From: an uncultured Christensenellaceae bacterium
Lineage (GTDB): Bacteria; Bacillota; Clostridia; Christensenellales; Pumilibacteraceae
Reading direction: 5' to 3'
DNA: 64,000 bases
Assembly (NCBI GenBank): GCA_910586925.1
Contig: CAJUKG010000005.1
Location: forward strand, 47,333 to 111,332
How positions within the stretch are numbered: the stretch's first letter is position 1; every line of letters starts with the position of its first letter. Below are positions 26,764 to 36,030 of the stretch, in pieces. Below the pieces are notes generated by a model. That model saw only the letters and a program-made list of their open reading frames with translations, was not told the origin of the DNA and ran no database searches. The position numbers and the translations under genes were made by a program.

Positions 26764-26813
26764 GGTATTACTCCTATTATGTTATTTTTGGATATGCCAC
26801 GCGGGCAAAAATA

Positions 26814-27647
26814 TTATTCCGCGTCGTCCGCACCGTCGACGAGCTTCTCGAGCTGTTCTTCGGTAGCGGGTTCTTCGACCACTTCGACATTGGCTTTCGC
26901 CGCGGCTTCGGCTTCCGCCTGCATCTGCGCTTCGACGGCGCGGCGTTTTTCCAAGCCTTCCTCGCCCTCTTTCGCTTCGATAACGGCGTCCGCCATCGCG
27001 CCCGCTATAAGTTTGATAGCGCGGATAGCGTCGTCGTTGCCGGGAATGACGTAATCGACTTCGTCGGGATCGCAGTTGGTATCGACGATAGCGACGATGG
27101 GAATATGCAATTTTTTCGCTTCGAGAACGGCGTTGTGTTCTTTCTTCGGATCGACGATAAAGAGCGCGCCGGGGAGAGTACGCATGTCCTTGATGCCGCC
27201 GAGGTTTTCCTCGAGCTTGTCGCGCTCGGCTTTGAGCTTGAGCACTTCCTTCTTGGGAAGAAGCGAGAACTCGTTCATCTTTTCCATGAGGTTGAGCTTG
27301 TTAAGCCGCTCGATACGCGATTTCATCGTCTGGAAATTGGTGAGCGTTCCGCCCAGCCAACGCGACTTCACGTAGTACATGCCGCACTTCTGCGCTTCCT
27401 GCATGATCGCTTCCTGCGCCTGCTTCTTCGTGCCGACAAAGAGAATGGATTTGCCTTCGGCGGCAACGTTCTTAATGAACGTATACGCCTTGTCGATCAT
27501 TTCCACCGTCTTTTCGAGGTTGATGATATAAATGTCGTTACGCGCGACATAAATATACTTTTTCATTTTGGGATTCCACTTGCGCGTGGGATGACCAAAG
27601 TGAACGCCCGCTTCCAAAAGCTGTTTCATCGTGATTATGTTTGCCAT
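26814..27647 (-). CDS. rpsB: 30S ribosomal protein S2
   Basis: Ribosomal protein of 277 residues; motifs [29 protein letters not shown] and [10 protein letters not shown] are typical. The C-terminal 45 residues are an acidic Ala/Glu-rich extension. The ATG at 27647 has GGAGA upstream; the frame opens further up (27695) but that start is less well supported. Confidence 0.97.
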   Translation of the reverse strand: MANIITMKQLLEAGVHFGHPTRKWNPKMKKYIYVARNDIYIINLEKTVEMIDKAYTFIKNVAAEGKSILFVGTKKQAQEAIMQEAQKCGMYYVKSRWLGGTLTNFQTMKSRIERLNKLNLMEKMNEFSLLPKKEVLKLKAERDKLEENLGGIKDMRTLPGALFIVDPKKEHNAVLEAKKLHIPIVAIVDTNCDPDEVDYVIPGNDDAIRAIKLIAGAMADAVIEAKEGEEGLEKRRAVEAQMQAEAEAAAKANVEVVEEPATEEQLEKLVDGADDAE

Positions 27648-27760
27648 AGTTTCTCCGTTTCCCGCCTCGACCGACGGAATACGCCATTCGCGCACTCCTA
27701 ACGCAACCAGAAAAAATTTAATTGCGCACGAAAAAACCGATCGAGTGAGTAATCTTATAA

Positions 27761-27789
27761 ATTATACCACAATATCCCGATTAACGCAA
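27761..27789 (-). promoter_or_regulatory. Promoter of rpsB-tsf
   Basis: Minus-strand TTGCGT (27784-27789), 17-nt spacer, TATAAT (27761-27766), leaving a leader of about 105 nt before rpsB. No leader structure could be assigned. Confidence 0.65.
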
Positions 27790-27854
27790 ATCTTTTCGTT
27801 ACGTTTTCGGAATTTTTTTATTTTGATTTTAACTTCTTTATTTGTTATATCCGA

Positions 27855-28322
27855 TCACTTTTTGCGGCAGCCGTGTTTGCCGCAACCGCACTCGCCGTCG
27901 CCTTCACCGTCGCCGCCGTGCTTGCACTCGCCTTTCCCTTCGTGCTTACATTCGCCTTCCTCGCCGTGGTGGCAGTCGCAATCTCCGTCGCCGTGGTGGC
28001 AGTCGCAATCGCAGTCGCAACCGCATTCGTCGGCGAACTGCGCTTCCATTTTGAGATATTCGTTAAATACCGCGTCGAGAACGCCCTCGTCGGTAACAGG
28101 CTCGAACTCATCCGTTTCGTCGTCTTTTTGCACTATCTTGAAAATGATAGCTTCGTCCTCGCCCAAGCCCTCCATAGGCTCGACGGGTTGCAGGAGCGCG
28201 TAAAAATCGCCCGAATACTCGATTACCGCGACTTCGTCGAAGTCGACGGGATTGTTGTTCTCGTCGTAAAGCGTGATGACTTCGTCGTCGATAAGCTCTA
28301 CATTTTCTTCTTTCTCTGCCAT
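27855..28322 (-). CDS. DUF1292 protein with Cys/His-rich C-terminal tail
   Basis: Protein of 155 residues. The first 90 or so residues match the DUF1292 (YrzB) family: acidic, LIDDEVITLYDENNNPVDF at the start, IEYSGDFYALLQP, and EDEAIIFKI. From about residue 98 a low-complexity tail carries 12 Cys and 7 His among Gly, Asp and Glu (blocks such as CDCDCDCHH and ECKHEGKGECKH), which looks like a metal-binding extension. It lies 30 bp after ruvX, the pairing known from Bacillus (yrrK-yrzB). The core family function is unknown. Confidence 0.88.
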   Translation of the reverse strand: MAEKEENVELIDDEVITLYDENNNPVDFDEVAVIEYSGDFYALLQPVEPMEGLGEDEAIIFKIVQKDDETDEFEPVTDEGVLDAVFNEYLKMEAQFADECGCDCDCDCHHGDGDCDCHHGEEGECKHEGKGECKHGGDGEGDGECGCGKHGCRKK

Positions 28323-28352
28323 GATAACATGACCTCCTTGAATTTCGCCGAA

Positions 28353-28787
28353 TTATTTTCGACCGTTATTATTGTCGATATAGCCTTGTAAAATAACCTT
28401 TGCGGCCATACTGTCAATCAATTTTGCGCGCTCGGCGGCTTTCGTGACGCCCGCTTCTATGAGAAGCTCGTCCGCCTCGACGGTGGTGAGCCGTTCGTCG
28501 AAAAGCTCTACGGGAAGCCCGGTAACTTTGCCGAGGTTGCGCGCGAATGCGCGGGCACGTCCCGACTGCACCGATTCGCTGCCGTCGAGATTGAGCGGCA
28601 AGCCGACGACTATTCCGCCGACGCACTGTTCTTTCGCCGCCGCCGCCACGCGGTCTATGGAAGTACGCATCGACTTCGTGTACACGACGGGAAGCGGCGT
28701 CGCAAGAATATGCAAGCTGTCGCAAACCGCAAGCCCTACGCGTTTCAATCCGAAATCGACGCCTAAAATTTTCGTCCCGCTTTCCAC
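28353..28787 (-). CDS. ruvX: Pre-16S rRNA nuclease / Holliday junction resolvase-like YqgF
   Basis: RNase H-fold protein of 144 residues involved in 16S rRNA 5' processing in relatives. The DFGLKRVGLAV motif (about 11-21) supplies the first catalytic Asp, GLPLNLDGSES and DERLTTVEA follow, and the terminal Asp is in LIDSMAA. It starts with GTG without a Shine-Dalgarno; the -10 element ends 6 nt before it, implying a leaderless mRNA. Confidence 0.94.
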   Translation of the reverse strand: MESGTKILGVDFGLKRVGLAVCDSLHILATPLPVVYTKSMRTSIDRVAAAAKEQCVGGIVVGLPLNLDGSESVQSGRARAFARNLGKVTGLPVELFDERLTTVEADELLIEAGVTKAAERAKLIDSMAAKVILQGYIDNNNGRK

Positions 28788-28793
28788 TCAACC

Positions 28794-28799
28794 ATTATA
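28794..28799 (-). promoter_or_regulatory. Promoter of ruvX, probably giving a leaderless transcript
   Basis: TATAAT on the minus strand, preceded by TGTGT; no convincing -35. The expected start point is at or within a base of the GTG start codon (28787). A hairpin-like palindrome lies further up at 28825-28849 between ruvX and the divergent small gene and could be an operator. Confidence 0.6.
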
Positions 28800-28938
28800 A
28801 CACATATCTTCGGTTTTTGGTAGTGTTTTCACAAACTTTTTTGTGAAACTTTCGCAAAAGCGTCCGCGTCGCCGAAATTATAATAATAATCGCATACATG
28901 CACATAATAAAGGTAATATTTCAAAGCGAGGAATCATC

Positions 28939-29067
28939 ATGAAACAACTGATCATCGGACTTACCGTCGGAGCTATTGCGGGCGCGATCGCTTACAAAAA
29001 GATGGACGACAACAAAGTACCCGAAAAGGTACTCAAAAAAGCCCAAAAAAAGTTAAAAGAGAACTGA
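28939..29067 (+). CDS. Small membrane peptide of unknown function
   Basis: Protein of 42 residues: one hydrophobic segment with small-residue pattern (LIIGLTVGAIAGAIAY, about 4-19) followed by a strongly basic, helical tail (VLKKAQKKLKEN). A GAGGAA Shine-Dalgarno sits 7 nt before the ATG, which is why I start here rather than at 28843. A TATAAT is found at 28879-28884 but its -35 is poor. The shape resembles short YtxH-like stress proteins, without proof. An inverted repeat (29066-29071 with 29091-29096) follows the stop, without a U-run. Confidence 0.7.
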   Translation: MKQLIIGLTVGAIAGAIAYKKMDDNKVPEKVLKKAQKKLKEN

Positions 29068-29147
29068 CCGCTTCCTACGTTCCGCTCGAGGCGGTCATGT
29101 TCTCGATTGAATAAGATCGTACGCGAGTACGCGCTCGAATAAAACTT

Positions 29148-30266
29148 CTATTTGATTTTACGCAGTCGCTTCACCGTCGCGTTCACGATTTCCGCGGCGC
29201 GTTTCGCCTGCTCTATAGAAGTCGTTTTACCGAACGAAAAGCGCACGGTGTTCGCCGCACCGCCAACGCCCATTGCAACGAGTGCGGGCGGCGGAGTAGC
29301 CGAACCCGCGGAGCACGCCGACCCCACCGAACAGCAAACGCCCGCGCACGAAAGTGCCACCGCGAGCCGTCCGCCGTTTATTCCGTCGAACTCGACGGAC
29401 ACTATATCGTCGATCTTACTGCCCGTATGCAACGGCGCGCCGCAGTCGAGTCGCGACAGGAAAGCATCGACCGCGTTTTTGACCGCAGCATTATTTTTAT
29501 TTCTGTCGCGCACCGCTATCTCGAACGCCTTGCCAAGCCCGACTATCGCGGGCACGTCGTGCGTTCCCGCGCGCATGCCGCGTTCCTGTTCGCCACCGAG
29601 TAGCAACGGGTGCGGTTTCGTCCCCGACTTTACATACAGAAATCCGCCGCCTTTGGGTGCGTACAGCTTGTGCCCGCTCACCGCGAGCATGTCGACGCCC
29701 CACTCGCGCACGCTTATATCGAGCGAATTGACAGCCTGCACCGCGTCGGTAAAGAACAACGCGCCGCGGCTGTGTGCGATTTTACACAGCTCGCCTATCG
29801 GCTGTATCGCGCCCGTAATATTATTGACCGCCATTACGCACACGAACGAGGTATCGTCGCGCATTGCTTTTTCCAATGCGGACGGCACAATAATCCCGTC
29901 GCGCGTCGGCATCACGTAATCAACTGCCACCCCGAGCATCTCCGCTCTTTTCGCGCACGCGAGTACCGAGTCGTGTTCGATCGCCGACACGACTATATGC
30001 CGCGCACCGCGCGTTCCGACACTCATCGCCCAATTCACCGACTCCGTGCCGCCCGAAGTAAAATATATTTCGTTCGCGGTCGCGCCGACCGCCGCCGCGC
30101 ACTGTTCGCGGGCTTTACCCACCGCGACGGCGGCGCGCTGTCCGAGCGCGTGCAATGATGCGGGATTGTAAAAACAATCTTTATAATAGGGCAAAGCGGC
30201 GGCGAACACTTCGTCGTCGACAGGCGTAGTCGCCGCGTGGTCGAGATATATCGGCGTATCAGTCAT
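29148..30266 (-). CDS. Cysteine desulfurase (NifS/IscS family)
   Basis: PLP enzyme of 372 residues that transfers sulfur from cysteine for Fe-S clusters or tRNA thiolation. IYLDHAATTPVDDEV start, the PLP lysine in SGHKLYAPKGGGFLYV (about 200-215), and the active-site Cys loop in CSVGSACSAGS (about 325-335). It overlaps the Rrf2 gene by 8 nt. I use the ATG at 30266 (MTDTP); the ATG just before it is equally possible. No iscU/nifU scaffold gene follows, so its sulfur acceptor is not evident here. Confidence 0.93.
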   Translation of the reverse strand: MTDTPIYLDHAATTPVDDEVFAAALPYYKDCFYNPASLHALGQRAAVAVGKAREQCAAAVGATANEIYFTSGGTESVNWAMSVGTRGARHIVVSAIEHDSVLACAKRAEMLGVAVDYVMPTRDGIIVPSALEKAMRDDTSFVCVMAVNNITGAIQPIGELCKIAHSRGALFFTDAVQAVNSLDISVREWGVDMLAVSGHKLYAPKGGGFLYVKSGTKPHPLLLGGEQERGMRAGTHDVPAIVGLGKAFEIAVRDRNKNNAAVKNAVDAFLSRLDCGAPLHTGSKIDDIVSVEFDGINGGRLAVALSCAGVCCSVGSACSAGSATPPPALVAMGVGGAANTVRFSFGKTTSIEQAKRAAEIVNATVKRLRKIK

Positions 30267-30690
30267 CATGTGCGGTATGCGGCACTCCGCCGCAATTACT
30301 TCTGTAGTCATTGACGATATCGAAAAGCGTCACGCTGTCGAGTGCGCGGTTGATATCGTCGTTGAGTTTTGCAAGCACGTTGCGATTGGGACAGTATATA
30401 TCGTTACAGTTCCCCAACACACATTCGGGCGCGTCAAACCCGTCGTCGAGCGCGTTGAGCATGTCCCCGACGGTGATAGACTGCGGTTCGCGAGCGAGCA
30501 TATACCCGCCCGACTTGCCGCGGAACGCGCGAACGATCCCGCCGCGCTTGAGCATGGCGAGAAGCTGTTCGAGGTATTTCATTCCGACATCGGTTTGTTT
30601 TACGAGCTGTGATGCCGACAGCGGCGACTTTGACAGCGCAAGCATGAAACACAGCCGCATTCCGTATGTCGCTCTTGTTGATAACCGCAT
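30259..30690 (-). CDS. Rrf2-family transcriptional regulator, IscR-like
   Basis: Winged-helix repressor of 143 residues. MRLSTRATYGMR start, helix-turn-helix at about 26-60, and three cysteines spaced C-x4-C-x4-C (about 89-99, CVLGNCNDIYC) that could ligate a [2Fe-2S] cluster as in IscR. It directly precedes the cysteine desulfurase and probably senses Fe-S status and represses its own promoter. GGGAGG precedes the ATG at 30690. Confidence 0.9.
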   Translation of the reverse strand: MRLSTRATYGMRLCFMLALSKSPLSASQLVKQTDVGMKYLEQLLAMLKRGGIVRAFRGKSGGYMLAREPQSITVGDMLNALDDGFDAPECVLGNCNDIYCPNRNVLAKLNDDINRALDSVTLFDIVNDYRSNCGGVPHTAHDD

Positions 30691-30707
30691 GACGTCCTCC
30701 CGCAATA

Positions 30708-30736
30708 AGTATAACACTGTATCGCATGCTTGTCAA
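30708..30736 (-). promoter_or_regulatory. Promoter of the Rrf2-cysteine desulfurase operon
   Basis: Minus-strand TTGACA (30731-30736), 17-nt spacer, TATACT (30708-30713): a near-consensus promoter, as expected for a gene held down by a repressor. No clear operator palindrome was identified. Confidence 0.85.
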
Positions 30737-30794
30737 TCAATTCCCTGTAACTTTGTAGTAGTTTAACGGTATGACCGACGTTCCGAAATCGACA

Positions 30795-30852
30795 TGCCGT
30801 CGCCCCGACCGCGACGGCGTAGAAAAATCCGCGTCGAGATAATCGGCGCGGA
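30795..30852 (-). terminator. Terminator after glyA, followed by a second hairpin
   Basis: Stem TCCGCG/CGCGGA (30828-30833 with 30847-30852) followed by five Us (30823-30827) directly after the glyA stop; a second GC-rich hairpin GCCGTCGC/GCGACGGC lies at 30795-30818. Confidence 0.75.
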
Positions 30853-30859
30853 CTGCAAT

Positions 30860-32089
30860 TTAATATAACGGATATTTTGCGGTAAGTTCTTTTACGCGGC
30901 GCAACACGTGCGGTTTGGCGGCATCGCCCTCGTCTATGACTTCGGCTATACAGTCGGCTATGACCGCCATGTCGTCCTCTTTCATACCGCGCGTCGTGAC
31001 TGCGGGCGTGCCGATACGTATTCCCGACGTTTTGGACGGCGGCATGGGATCGAACGGCACAGCGTTCTTATTGACGGTGATATTGCAGTCGTCGAGGATC
31101 GTTTCGAGGTCTTTACCCGTCATGCCGTTCGTAAGTTTGACGAGCATGAGGTGGTTGTCGGTGCCGCCCGATACGAGCTTTACACCGTGCAGCGTCAGTC
31201 CGCTCGCGAGTGCGGCGGCGTTTTTGACGACCTGTTTCTGATACGCCGCGAACTCTGCGGTCGCCGCCTCTTTCAGCGCAACGGCTTTCGCCGCGATTAT
31301 GTGCTCGAGCGGACCGCCTTGCGTGCCCGGGAACACCGCTTTGTCTATCGCTTTCGCGTACTGCTCGCGGCAGAGTATCATACCGCCGCGCGGACCGCGC
31401 AACGTCTTATGCGTCGTCGTCGTGACTATATCGGCGTACGGCACGGGATTGGGGTGTTCGCCCGCCGCGACGAGTCCTGCTATATGCGCCATATCCACCA
31501 TGAACACGGCTTGCACTTTATCGGCTATCTCGCGCAAACGCTTGAAGTCTATTACGCGCGGATACGCCGACGCGCCAGCAAGCAACAGTTTGGGTTTGCA
31601 CTCGAGCGCGATGCGCTCCACCTCGTCGTAGTCTATCGTTTCGGTGTTTTCGGCGACGCCGTACGGCACTACGTTATAGTACCTACCCGAATAATTGACT
31701 TTCGAGCCGTGCGTCAAATGCCCGCCGTGCGCGAGGTTCATGCCCATATACGTATCGCCGGGCTGAAGCACCGCATAGAAAACCGCATGATTGGCATTCG
31801 CGCCGCAGTGCGGTTGCACGTTGGCATGCTCCGCGCCGAAAAGTTTTTTCGCGCGGTCGATGGCGAGCTGTTCTATCTCGTCGATATATTCGCACCCGCC
31901 GTAATACCGCTTGCCGGGATAACCCTCCGCGTACTTGTTTGTAAGATGCGAGCCTGCCGCAGCCATTACTGCGGGCGATACGAAATTTTCGCTCGCTATA
32001 AGCTCGATTTTGTCGCGCTGCCGCGCAAGCTCTTTACGCATGCTCGCGGCGACTTCGGGGTCGATTTTTTCTATCAAGTCAAGTTCCAT
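30860..32089 (-). CDS. glyA: Serine hydroxymethyltransferase
   Basis: PLP enzyme of 409 residues interconverting serine and glycine with tetrahydrofolate. [26 protein letters not shown] and the PLP lysine in [14 protein letters not shown] (about 223-236) are intact. The ATG at 32089 follows GGAG; it lies 10 bp after tcdA, at the end of the hslVU-hisS-tcdA-glyA operon. Confidence 0.97.
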   Translation of the reverse strand: MELDLIEKIDPEVAASMRKELARQRDKIELIASENFVSPAVMAAAGSHLTNKYAEGYPGKRYYGGCEYIDEIEQLAIDRAKKLFGAEHANVQPHCGANANHAVFYAVLQPGDTYMGMNLAHGGHLTHGSKVNYSGRYYNVVPYGVAENTETIDYDEVERIALECKPKLLLAGASAYPRVIDFKRLREIADKVQAVFMVDMAHIAGLVAAGEHPNPVPYADIVTTTTHKTLRGPRGGMILCREQYAKAIDKAVFPGTQGGPLEHIIAAKAVALKEAATAEFAAYQKQVVKNAAALASGLTLHGVKLVSGGTDNHLMLVKLTNGMTGKDLETILDDCNITVNKNAVPFDPMPPSKTSGIRIGTPAVTTRGMKEDDMAVIADCIAEVIDEGDAAKPHVLRRVKELTAKYPLY

Positions 32090-32098
32090 GATCACTCC

Positions 32099-32773
32099 TT
32101 AAAACCCTATTATATTCTTTACGGCATGATTGGCGAGCATCGCGCCCATTACAATCGGCGGTGCCGCCGACGAAAGCGGTGTGCCGCAGGTTGCGCTCGG
32201 CGGCGAAATCGCGCATACCGTATCGAGCTTGTTTATGTTCGCGGCGCGAAGTTCGTGCCGCAACTTTCTCGCGAACGGATCGTCTTTCGTGGCGAACACG
32301 TCGGTAACCGAGAACATGCAGTCTATCCTGTTGCCCGCGCCCATAGCCGATACGATCGGCACGTTTTGCGCGGCACATTCCTTGATGAGCAGCACTTTAT
32401 TTTTAATATCGTCTATGCAGTCGATACAGTACGAACACCCGCTCTCGACAAGTTTTCGGACGTTATCATCGCCGACGTACTCCGATACCGCAACGACTTC
32501 GGCGTTCGGATTGATAGCACGGACGCGTTCCGCCGCGACTTCGGCTTTACTGCGTCCCACCGTATCGGCGGTACAAAGCAACTGTCTGTTGGTGTTAGTC
32601 GGCTCGAACCTGTCGCCGTCGACGACGGTAATTTTCCCCACGCCCGAACGTGCGAGCACCTCGAGTGCGGCACCGCCCACGCCGCCGAGTCCGACGACGA
32701 GCACGTGCGCACTCTCGAGCAATGCGAACTTTTCTTCGCCGACGAGAGCTATAGTTCTGTCGAACGCGCCCAC
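32099..32773 (-). CDS. tcdA: tRNA threonylcarbamoyladenosine dehydratase-like E1 protein
   Basis: E1/ThiF-like ATP-dependent enzyme of 224 residues. GLGGVGGAALEVLARSGVG nucleotide loop (about 28-46), DGDRFEPTNTNRQLL, then CIDCIDDI and the C-terminal motif with SPPSATCGTPLS. In relatives it cyclises t6A37 in tRNAs. It starts with GTG one base after the hisS stop; hisS-tcdA adjacency is common in clostridia. Confidence 0.9.
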   Translation of the reverse strand: MGAFDRTIALVGEEKFALLESAHVLVVGLGGVGGAALEVLARSGVGKITVVDGDRFEPTNTNRQLLCTADTVGRSKAEVAAERVRAINPNAEVVAVSEYVGDDNVRKLVESGCSYCIDCIDDIKNKVLLIKECAAQNVPIVSAMGAGNRIDCMFSVTDVFATKDDPFARKLRHELRAANINKLDTVCAISPPSATCGTPLSSAAPPIVMGAMLANHAVKNIIGF

Positions 32774-32774
32774 T

Positions 32775-34016
32775 CTATTTACCCGCGTTTTCGACGTCGG
32801 CGACGAGAGTGTCGCGACCGACGTCGAACGTCTGTCCGTCCGACATGCGTTTCAGCTTCAACGCGCCCGAGCACATTTCGCTTTCGCCGACCGTGAGCAC
32901 ATACATAAAGCCCTGTCTGTCCGCATACTTGAACTGCGCCTTAAGACTCTTGCCCATGAGGTCGGTTTCCGCGGATATTCCGCCTTCGCGCAGTTTCGCG
33001 ACGATATTTGCACATTCGCAACGCGCACCGTCGCACTGCGCCGCGACATACACCGTAGGTTTCGCGTCCGCAAACTCTATACCGCGCGATTCCGCCGCCG
33101 CGATAAGCCGCTCGATGCCGCAACCGAACCCGACGCACGGCGTATGCTTGCCGCCGAGCTGTTCGCACAAACCGTCATACCTGCCGCCGCCGAGCACAGC
33201 GAGATTGCCGTCGCAAAACTCGAATACCGTGCGCGTATAGTAATCGAGTCCGCGCACGAGGTTTTTGTCCTCGACGTATTTGATGCCTGCGGCATCAAGC
33301 CCCGCGAGCACCGCCGCGTGGTGCGCCTTGCAGTCGTCGCACAGAAAATCGCTTATCTTGGGCGCGTTCTTGTACACTTCGCGACAGGACGGCACTTTAC
33401 AGTCGAGAGTGCGAAGCGGATTGATCTCCGCGCGCCGCTTGCAATCGGCGCAAATCACGTCGCCGACGCCGCGCAAAAATTCACGAAGTGCCGCGTTGAA
33501 CTCGGCGCGACACTTGTCGCACCCGATAGTGTTTATGCGCAAGCACAAATCACTGAATCCGATCTCGCGCAAAAACGTATGCGCCATCGACAAAAGCTCG
33601 ACTTCGAAGCACGGCAGTTCGCTGCCGAAAAACTCAGTGCCGAATTGATGATGTTCGCGATACCTGCCCGCCTGCGGCTGTTCGTATCTGTATACGCCCT
33701 CGATATAGAACAGTTTTTGCGGCAGACACTCGATGAGATTGTTTTCGAGCACGCTTCTGACGACGCCCGCAGTGCCCTCGGGGCGCAATGCCATTTTGCG
33801 TCCGCGCTTGTCCTCGAAAATATACATTTCCTTATTGACGATATCGGTGCTGTCGCCTATCGAGCGCAAAAACAGCTCCGCGCTCTCGAATACAGGGGTG
33901 CGGATCTGCTTGACGTTATACAGCGCGGCGGTCTTTTTCGCCGCGGCTTCCACCGCCTGCCACTTGTGCGACTCGGCGGGAAGCATGTCCTTTGTACCTT
34001 TGGGTACGTTTATCAT
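32775..34016 (-). CDS. hisS: Histidyl-tRNA synthetase
   Basis: Class II synthetase of 413 residues. VPKGTKDMLP start (motif 1 region), FRYEQPQAGRYREHHQFGTEFFG (motif 2 region), the histidine-specific LVRGLDYYTRTVFEF, and motif 3 GFGCGIERL. The start at 34016 follows AAGGAG. No T-box-like leader precedes it; it is cotranscribed with hslU. Confidence 0.96.
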   Translation of the reverse strand: MINVPKGTKDMLPAESHKWQAVEAAAKKTAALYNVKQIRTPVFESAELFLRSIGDSTDIVNKEMYIFEDKRGRKMALRPEGTAGVVRSVLENNLIECLPQKLFYIEGVYRYEQPQAGRYREHHQFGTEFFGSELPCFEVELLSMAHTFLREIGFSDLCLRINTIGCDKCRAEFNAALREFLRGVGDVICADCKRRAEINPLRTLDCKVPSCREVYKNAPKISDFLCDDCKAHHAAVLAGLDAAGIKYVEDKNLVRGLDYYTRTVFEFCDGNLAVLGGGRYDGLCEQLGGKHTPCVGFGCGIERLIAAAESRGIEFADAKPTVYVAAQCDGARCECANIVAKLREGGISAETDLMGKSLKAQFKYADRQGFMYVLTVGESEMCSGALKLKRMSDGQTFDVGRDTLVADVENAGK

Positions 34017-34059
34017 ATCGAAACAACTCCTTATGCTGTAAAGCAACGCGAGAAATTTT

Positions 34060-35382
34060 CTAAATAATGTACTTCTTGAGATTATGCGCCGATATCTCTT
34101 TTGCGAGATGTTCTTCTACATACGATTTATCGACGGATACGTCGATGAGCGGATTGTTGCCGTCGGCGTTGAAACTTATATCCTCGAGCAAGCTCTCCAT
34201 AACTGTGTGCAGTCTTCTCGCGCCTATGTCCTCGCCCGTTTCGTTCTCGAGCACCGCGATGCGGCTCATCTCCTCGATCGCTTCGGGAGTGAACGTGAGA
34301 TTTATATTTTCCACCGACAGCATTGCCGCGTACTGACGCGTGACCGCGTTTTCGGGTTCGGTGAATATCTTCACGAAATCGTCGAACGAGAGCGACTCGA
34401 GATCGACGCGTATCGGAAATCTGCCCTGAAGCTCGGGTATAAGATCGGTAACGCTCGAAATCTGGAACGCGCCCGCCGCGATGAACAATATATAGTCCGT
34501 CTTGATCGCGCCGTACTTGGTCATTACCGTACAGCCTTCTACTATCGGCAGTATATCGCGTTGCACGCCCTCGCGCGAAACGTCCATACCGCCGCCCGCG
34601 CCCTGACGGTTGGCTATCTTGTCTATCTCGTCGATAAAGATAATGCCGTCCTCTTGCGCACGGCGCACGCCCTCCGCCTTTATGGCGTCCATGTCGAGAA
34701 GCCGTTCCGTTTCGTCCTCGGTGAACAGTTCGAGTGCTTCTTTGACGCTGATCTTGCGCTTCTTGTGTTTTTGCGGCAACAGGTCGGCAAGCCCGCCCAG
34801 CATTTCGCCGAGATTGAGGTCGATCGACACGCCCTGCATGGCAGGGATCTGCGGCGCACGTTCGGGAACGTCCACTTCGATGGTCACGCCGTCGAGTTTG
34901 CCGTCTTTAAGCTCGTCCTCCACTTGCGCCCTGATGACCGATTCCGCGACGTCTGTCTGCATTTTTTTGCGCGACTTGACTATCACGTCGACGATCTTTT
35001 TGGTAGCGAAATTGCGTGCTTTGTTGGCGACGACCGCCATTTGTTCTTCCTTGACGAGATGCACGGCGGTTTCGGCGAGGTCGCGTATCATCGACTCGAC
35101 GTCGCGCCCGACATAGCCGACTTCGGTGTATTTGGTTGCTTCCACCTTGATAAACGGCGCGTGCATGATCTTCGCGAGCCGACGCGCAATCTCGGTTTTG
35201 CCGACGCCCGTCGGACCTTTCATGATTATGTTCTTGGGGGTGATCTCCTCGCGCACGCCCTCGGGAAGTTTACTTCTGCGATAGCGGTTGCGCAATGCGA
35301 TAGCCACCGCACGCTTGGCTTTGCTCTGACCGATAATGTATCTGTCGAGTTCCGCCACTATCTGCTTGGGGGTCATATCCAT
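34060..35382 (-). CDS. hslU: ATP-dependent protease ATPase subunit HslU
   Basis: AAA+ unfoldase of 440 residues that feeds substrates to HslV. TPKQIVAELDRYIIGQ start, Walker A GPTGVGKTE (about 57-65), VGRDVESM pore loop region, intermediate I-domain about 110-240, Walker B IIFIDEIDKIA, and the C-terminal AHNLKKYII tail that docks into HslV. The ATG shares a base with the hslV stop. Confidence 0.97.
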   Translation of the reverse strand: MDMTPKQIVAELDRYIIGQSKAKRAVAIALRNRYRRSKLPEGVREEITPKNIIMKGPTGVGKTEIARRLAKIMHAPFIKVEATKYTEVGYVGRDVESMIRDLAETAVHLVKEEQMAVVANKARNFATKKIVDVIVKSRKKMQTDVAESVIRAQVEDELKDGKLDGVTIEVDVPERAPQIPAMQGVSIDLNLGEMLGGLADLLPQKHKKRKISVKEALELFTEDETERLLDMDAIKAEGVRRAQEDGIIFIDEIDKIANRQGAGGGMDVSREGVQRDILPIVEGCTVMTKYGAIKTDYILFIAAGAFQISSVTDLIPELQGRFPIRVDLESLSFDDFVKIFTEPENAVTRQYAAMLSVENINLTFTPEAIEEMSRIAVLENETGEDIGARRLHTVMESLLEDISFNADGNNPLIDVSVDKSYVEEHLAKEISAHNLKKYII

Positions 35383-35915
35383 TACGCCACCTCCACAATG
35401 ATATTGGAATTGGTGAATACGCAAATATCCGACGCGATGCGCATAGACTCGCGCGCGATCTCCTCCGCCGACATGTCGGTGTTCTCGAGGAGTGCCATGC
35501 CTGCCGCGAGCGCGTAGTTGCCGCCCGAACCGATCGCGCACACACCTTTATCCGGCTCTATCACCTCGCCGGATCCCGACAGAATGAACATTTCGTTCTT
35601 GTCGGCTACTATCATAAGTGCTTCGAGCTGGCGCAACGCTCTGTCGCCGCGCCAAAGCATGGCGAGTTCGACTGCGGCGCGCATGAGATTGCCGGAAAAT
35701 TTATTCAACATTTCCTCGAACCGTTCGCTCAACGTGAACGCATCGGCGACCGCGCCCGCGAATCCGAAGATGACCGAATCGTTATAGACGCGGCGCACTT
35801 TTCGCGCATTGCTTTTCATGATCACCTGATTGTTCTGCGTGACCTGTCCGTCGCCGGCTATGACCGTTTGACCGTTGCGATGCACACCGATAATGGTAGT
35901 TCCTTCGAGTTTCAT
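35382..35915 (-). CDS. hslV: ATP-dependent protease peptidase subunit HslV
   Basis: Proteasome-type peptidase of 177 residues. The mature N-terminal nucleophile is most likely Thr6 of [11 protein letters not shown], implying removal of a five-residue propeptide; the conserved AGDGQVT and [10 protein letters not shown] motifs are present. Strong Shine-Dalgarno GGAGATAT. In Bacillus the order is topA-trmFO-xerC-hslV-hslU-codY; here xerC and codY are missing and hisS-tcdA-glyA follow. Confidence 0.96.
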   Translation of the reverse strand: MKLEGTTIIGVHRNGQTVIAGDGQVTQNNQVIMKSNARKVRRVYNDSVIFGFAGAVADAFTLSERFEEMLNKFSGNLMRAAVELAMLWRGDRALRQLEALMIVADKNEMFILSGSGEVIEPDKGVCAIGSGGNYALAAGMALLENTDMSAEEIARESMRIASDICVFTNSNIIVEVA

Positions 35916-36030
35916 AATTATATCTCCTTACCGCCGTACTATTACTGCGGTATATTCCAAGTACAGCTTGATTTGTAGATTTCGTTGCTTTTATCGACAA
36001 TTCGTTATTGCCTCGTGCCGACATAATCTT

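Noticed and set aside
28825..28849. Intrinsic terminator in the ruvX/small-gene gap
   Set aside because: The palindrome sits upstream of both divergent genes, so a terminator role is unlikely; noted only as a possible operator.
34017..34059. T-box riboswitch upstream of hisS
   Set aside because: The gap to hslU is only 43 bp and has no T-box sequence or terminator.
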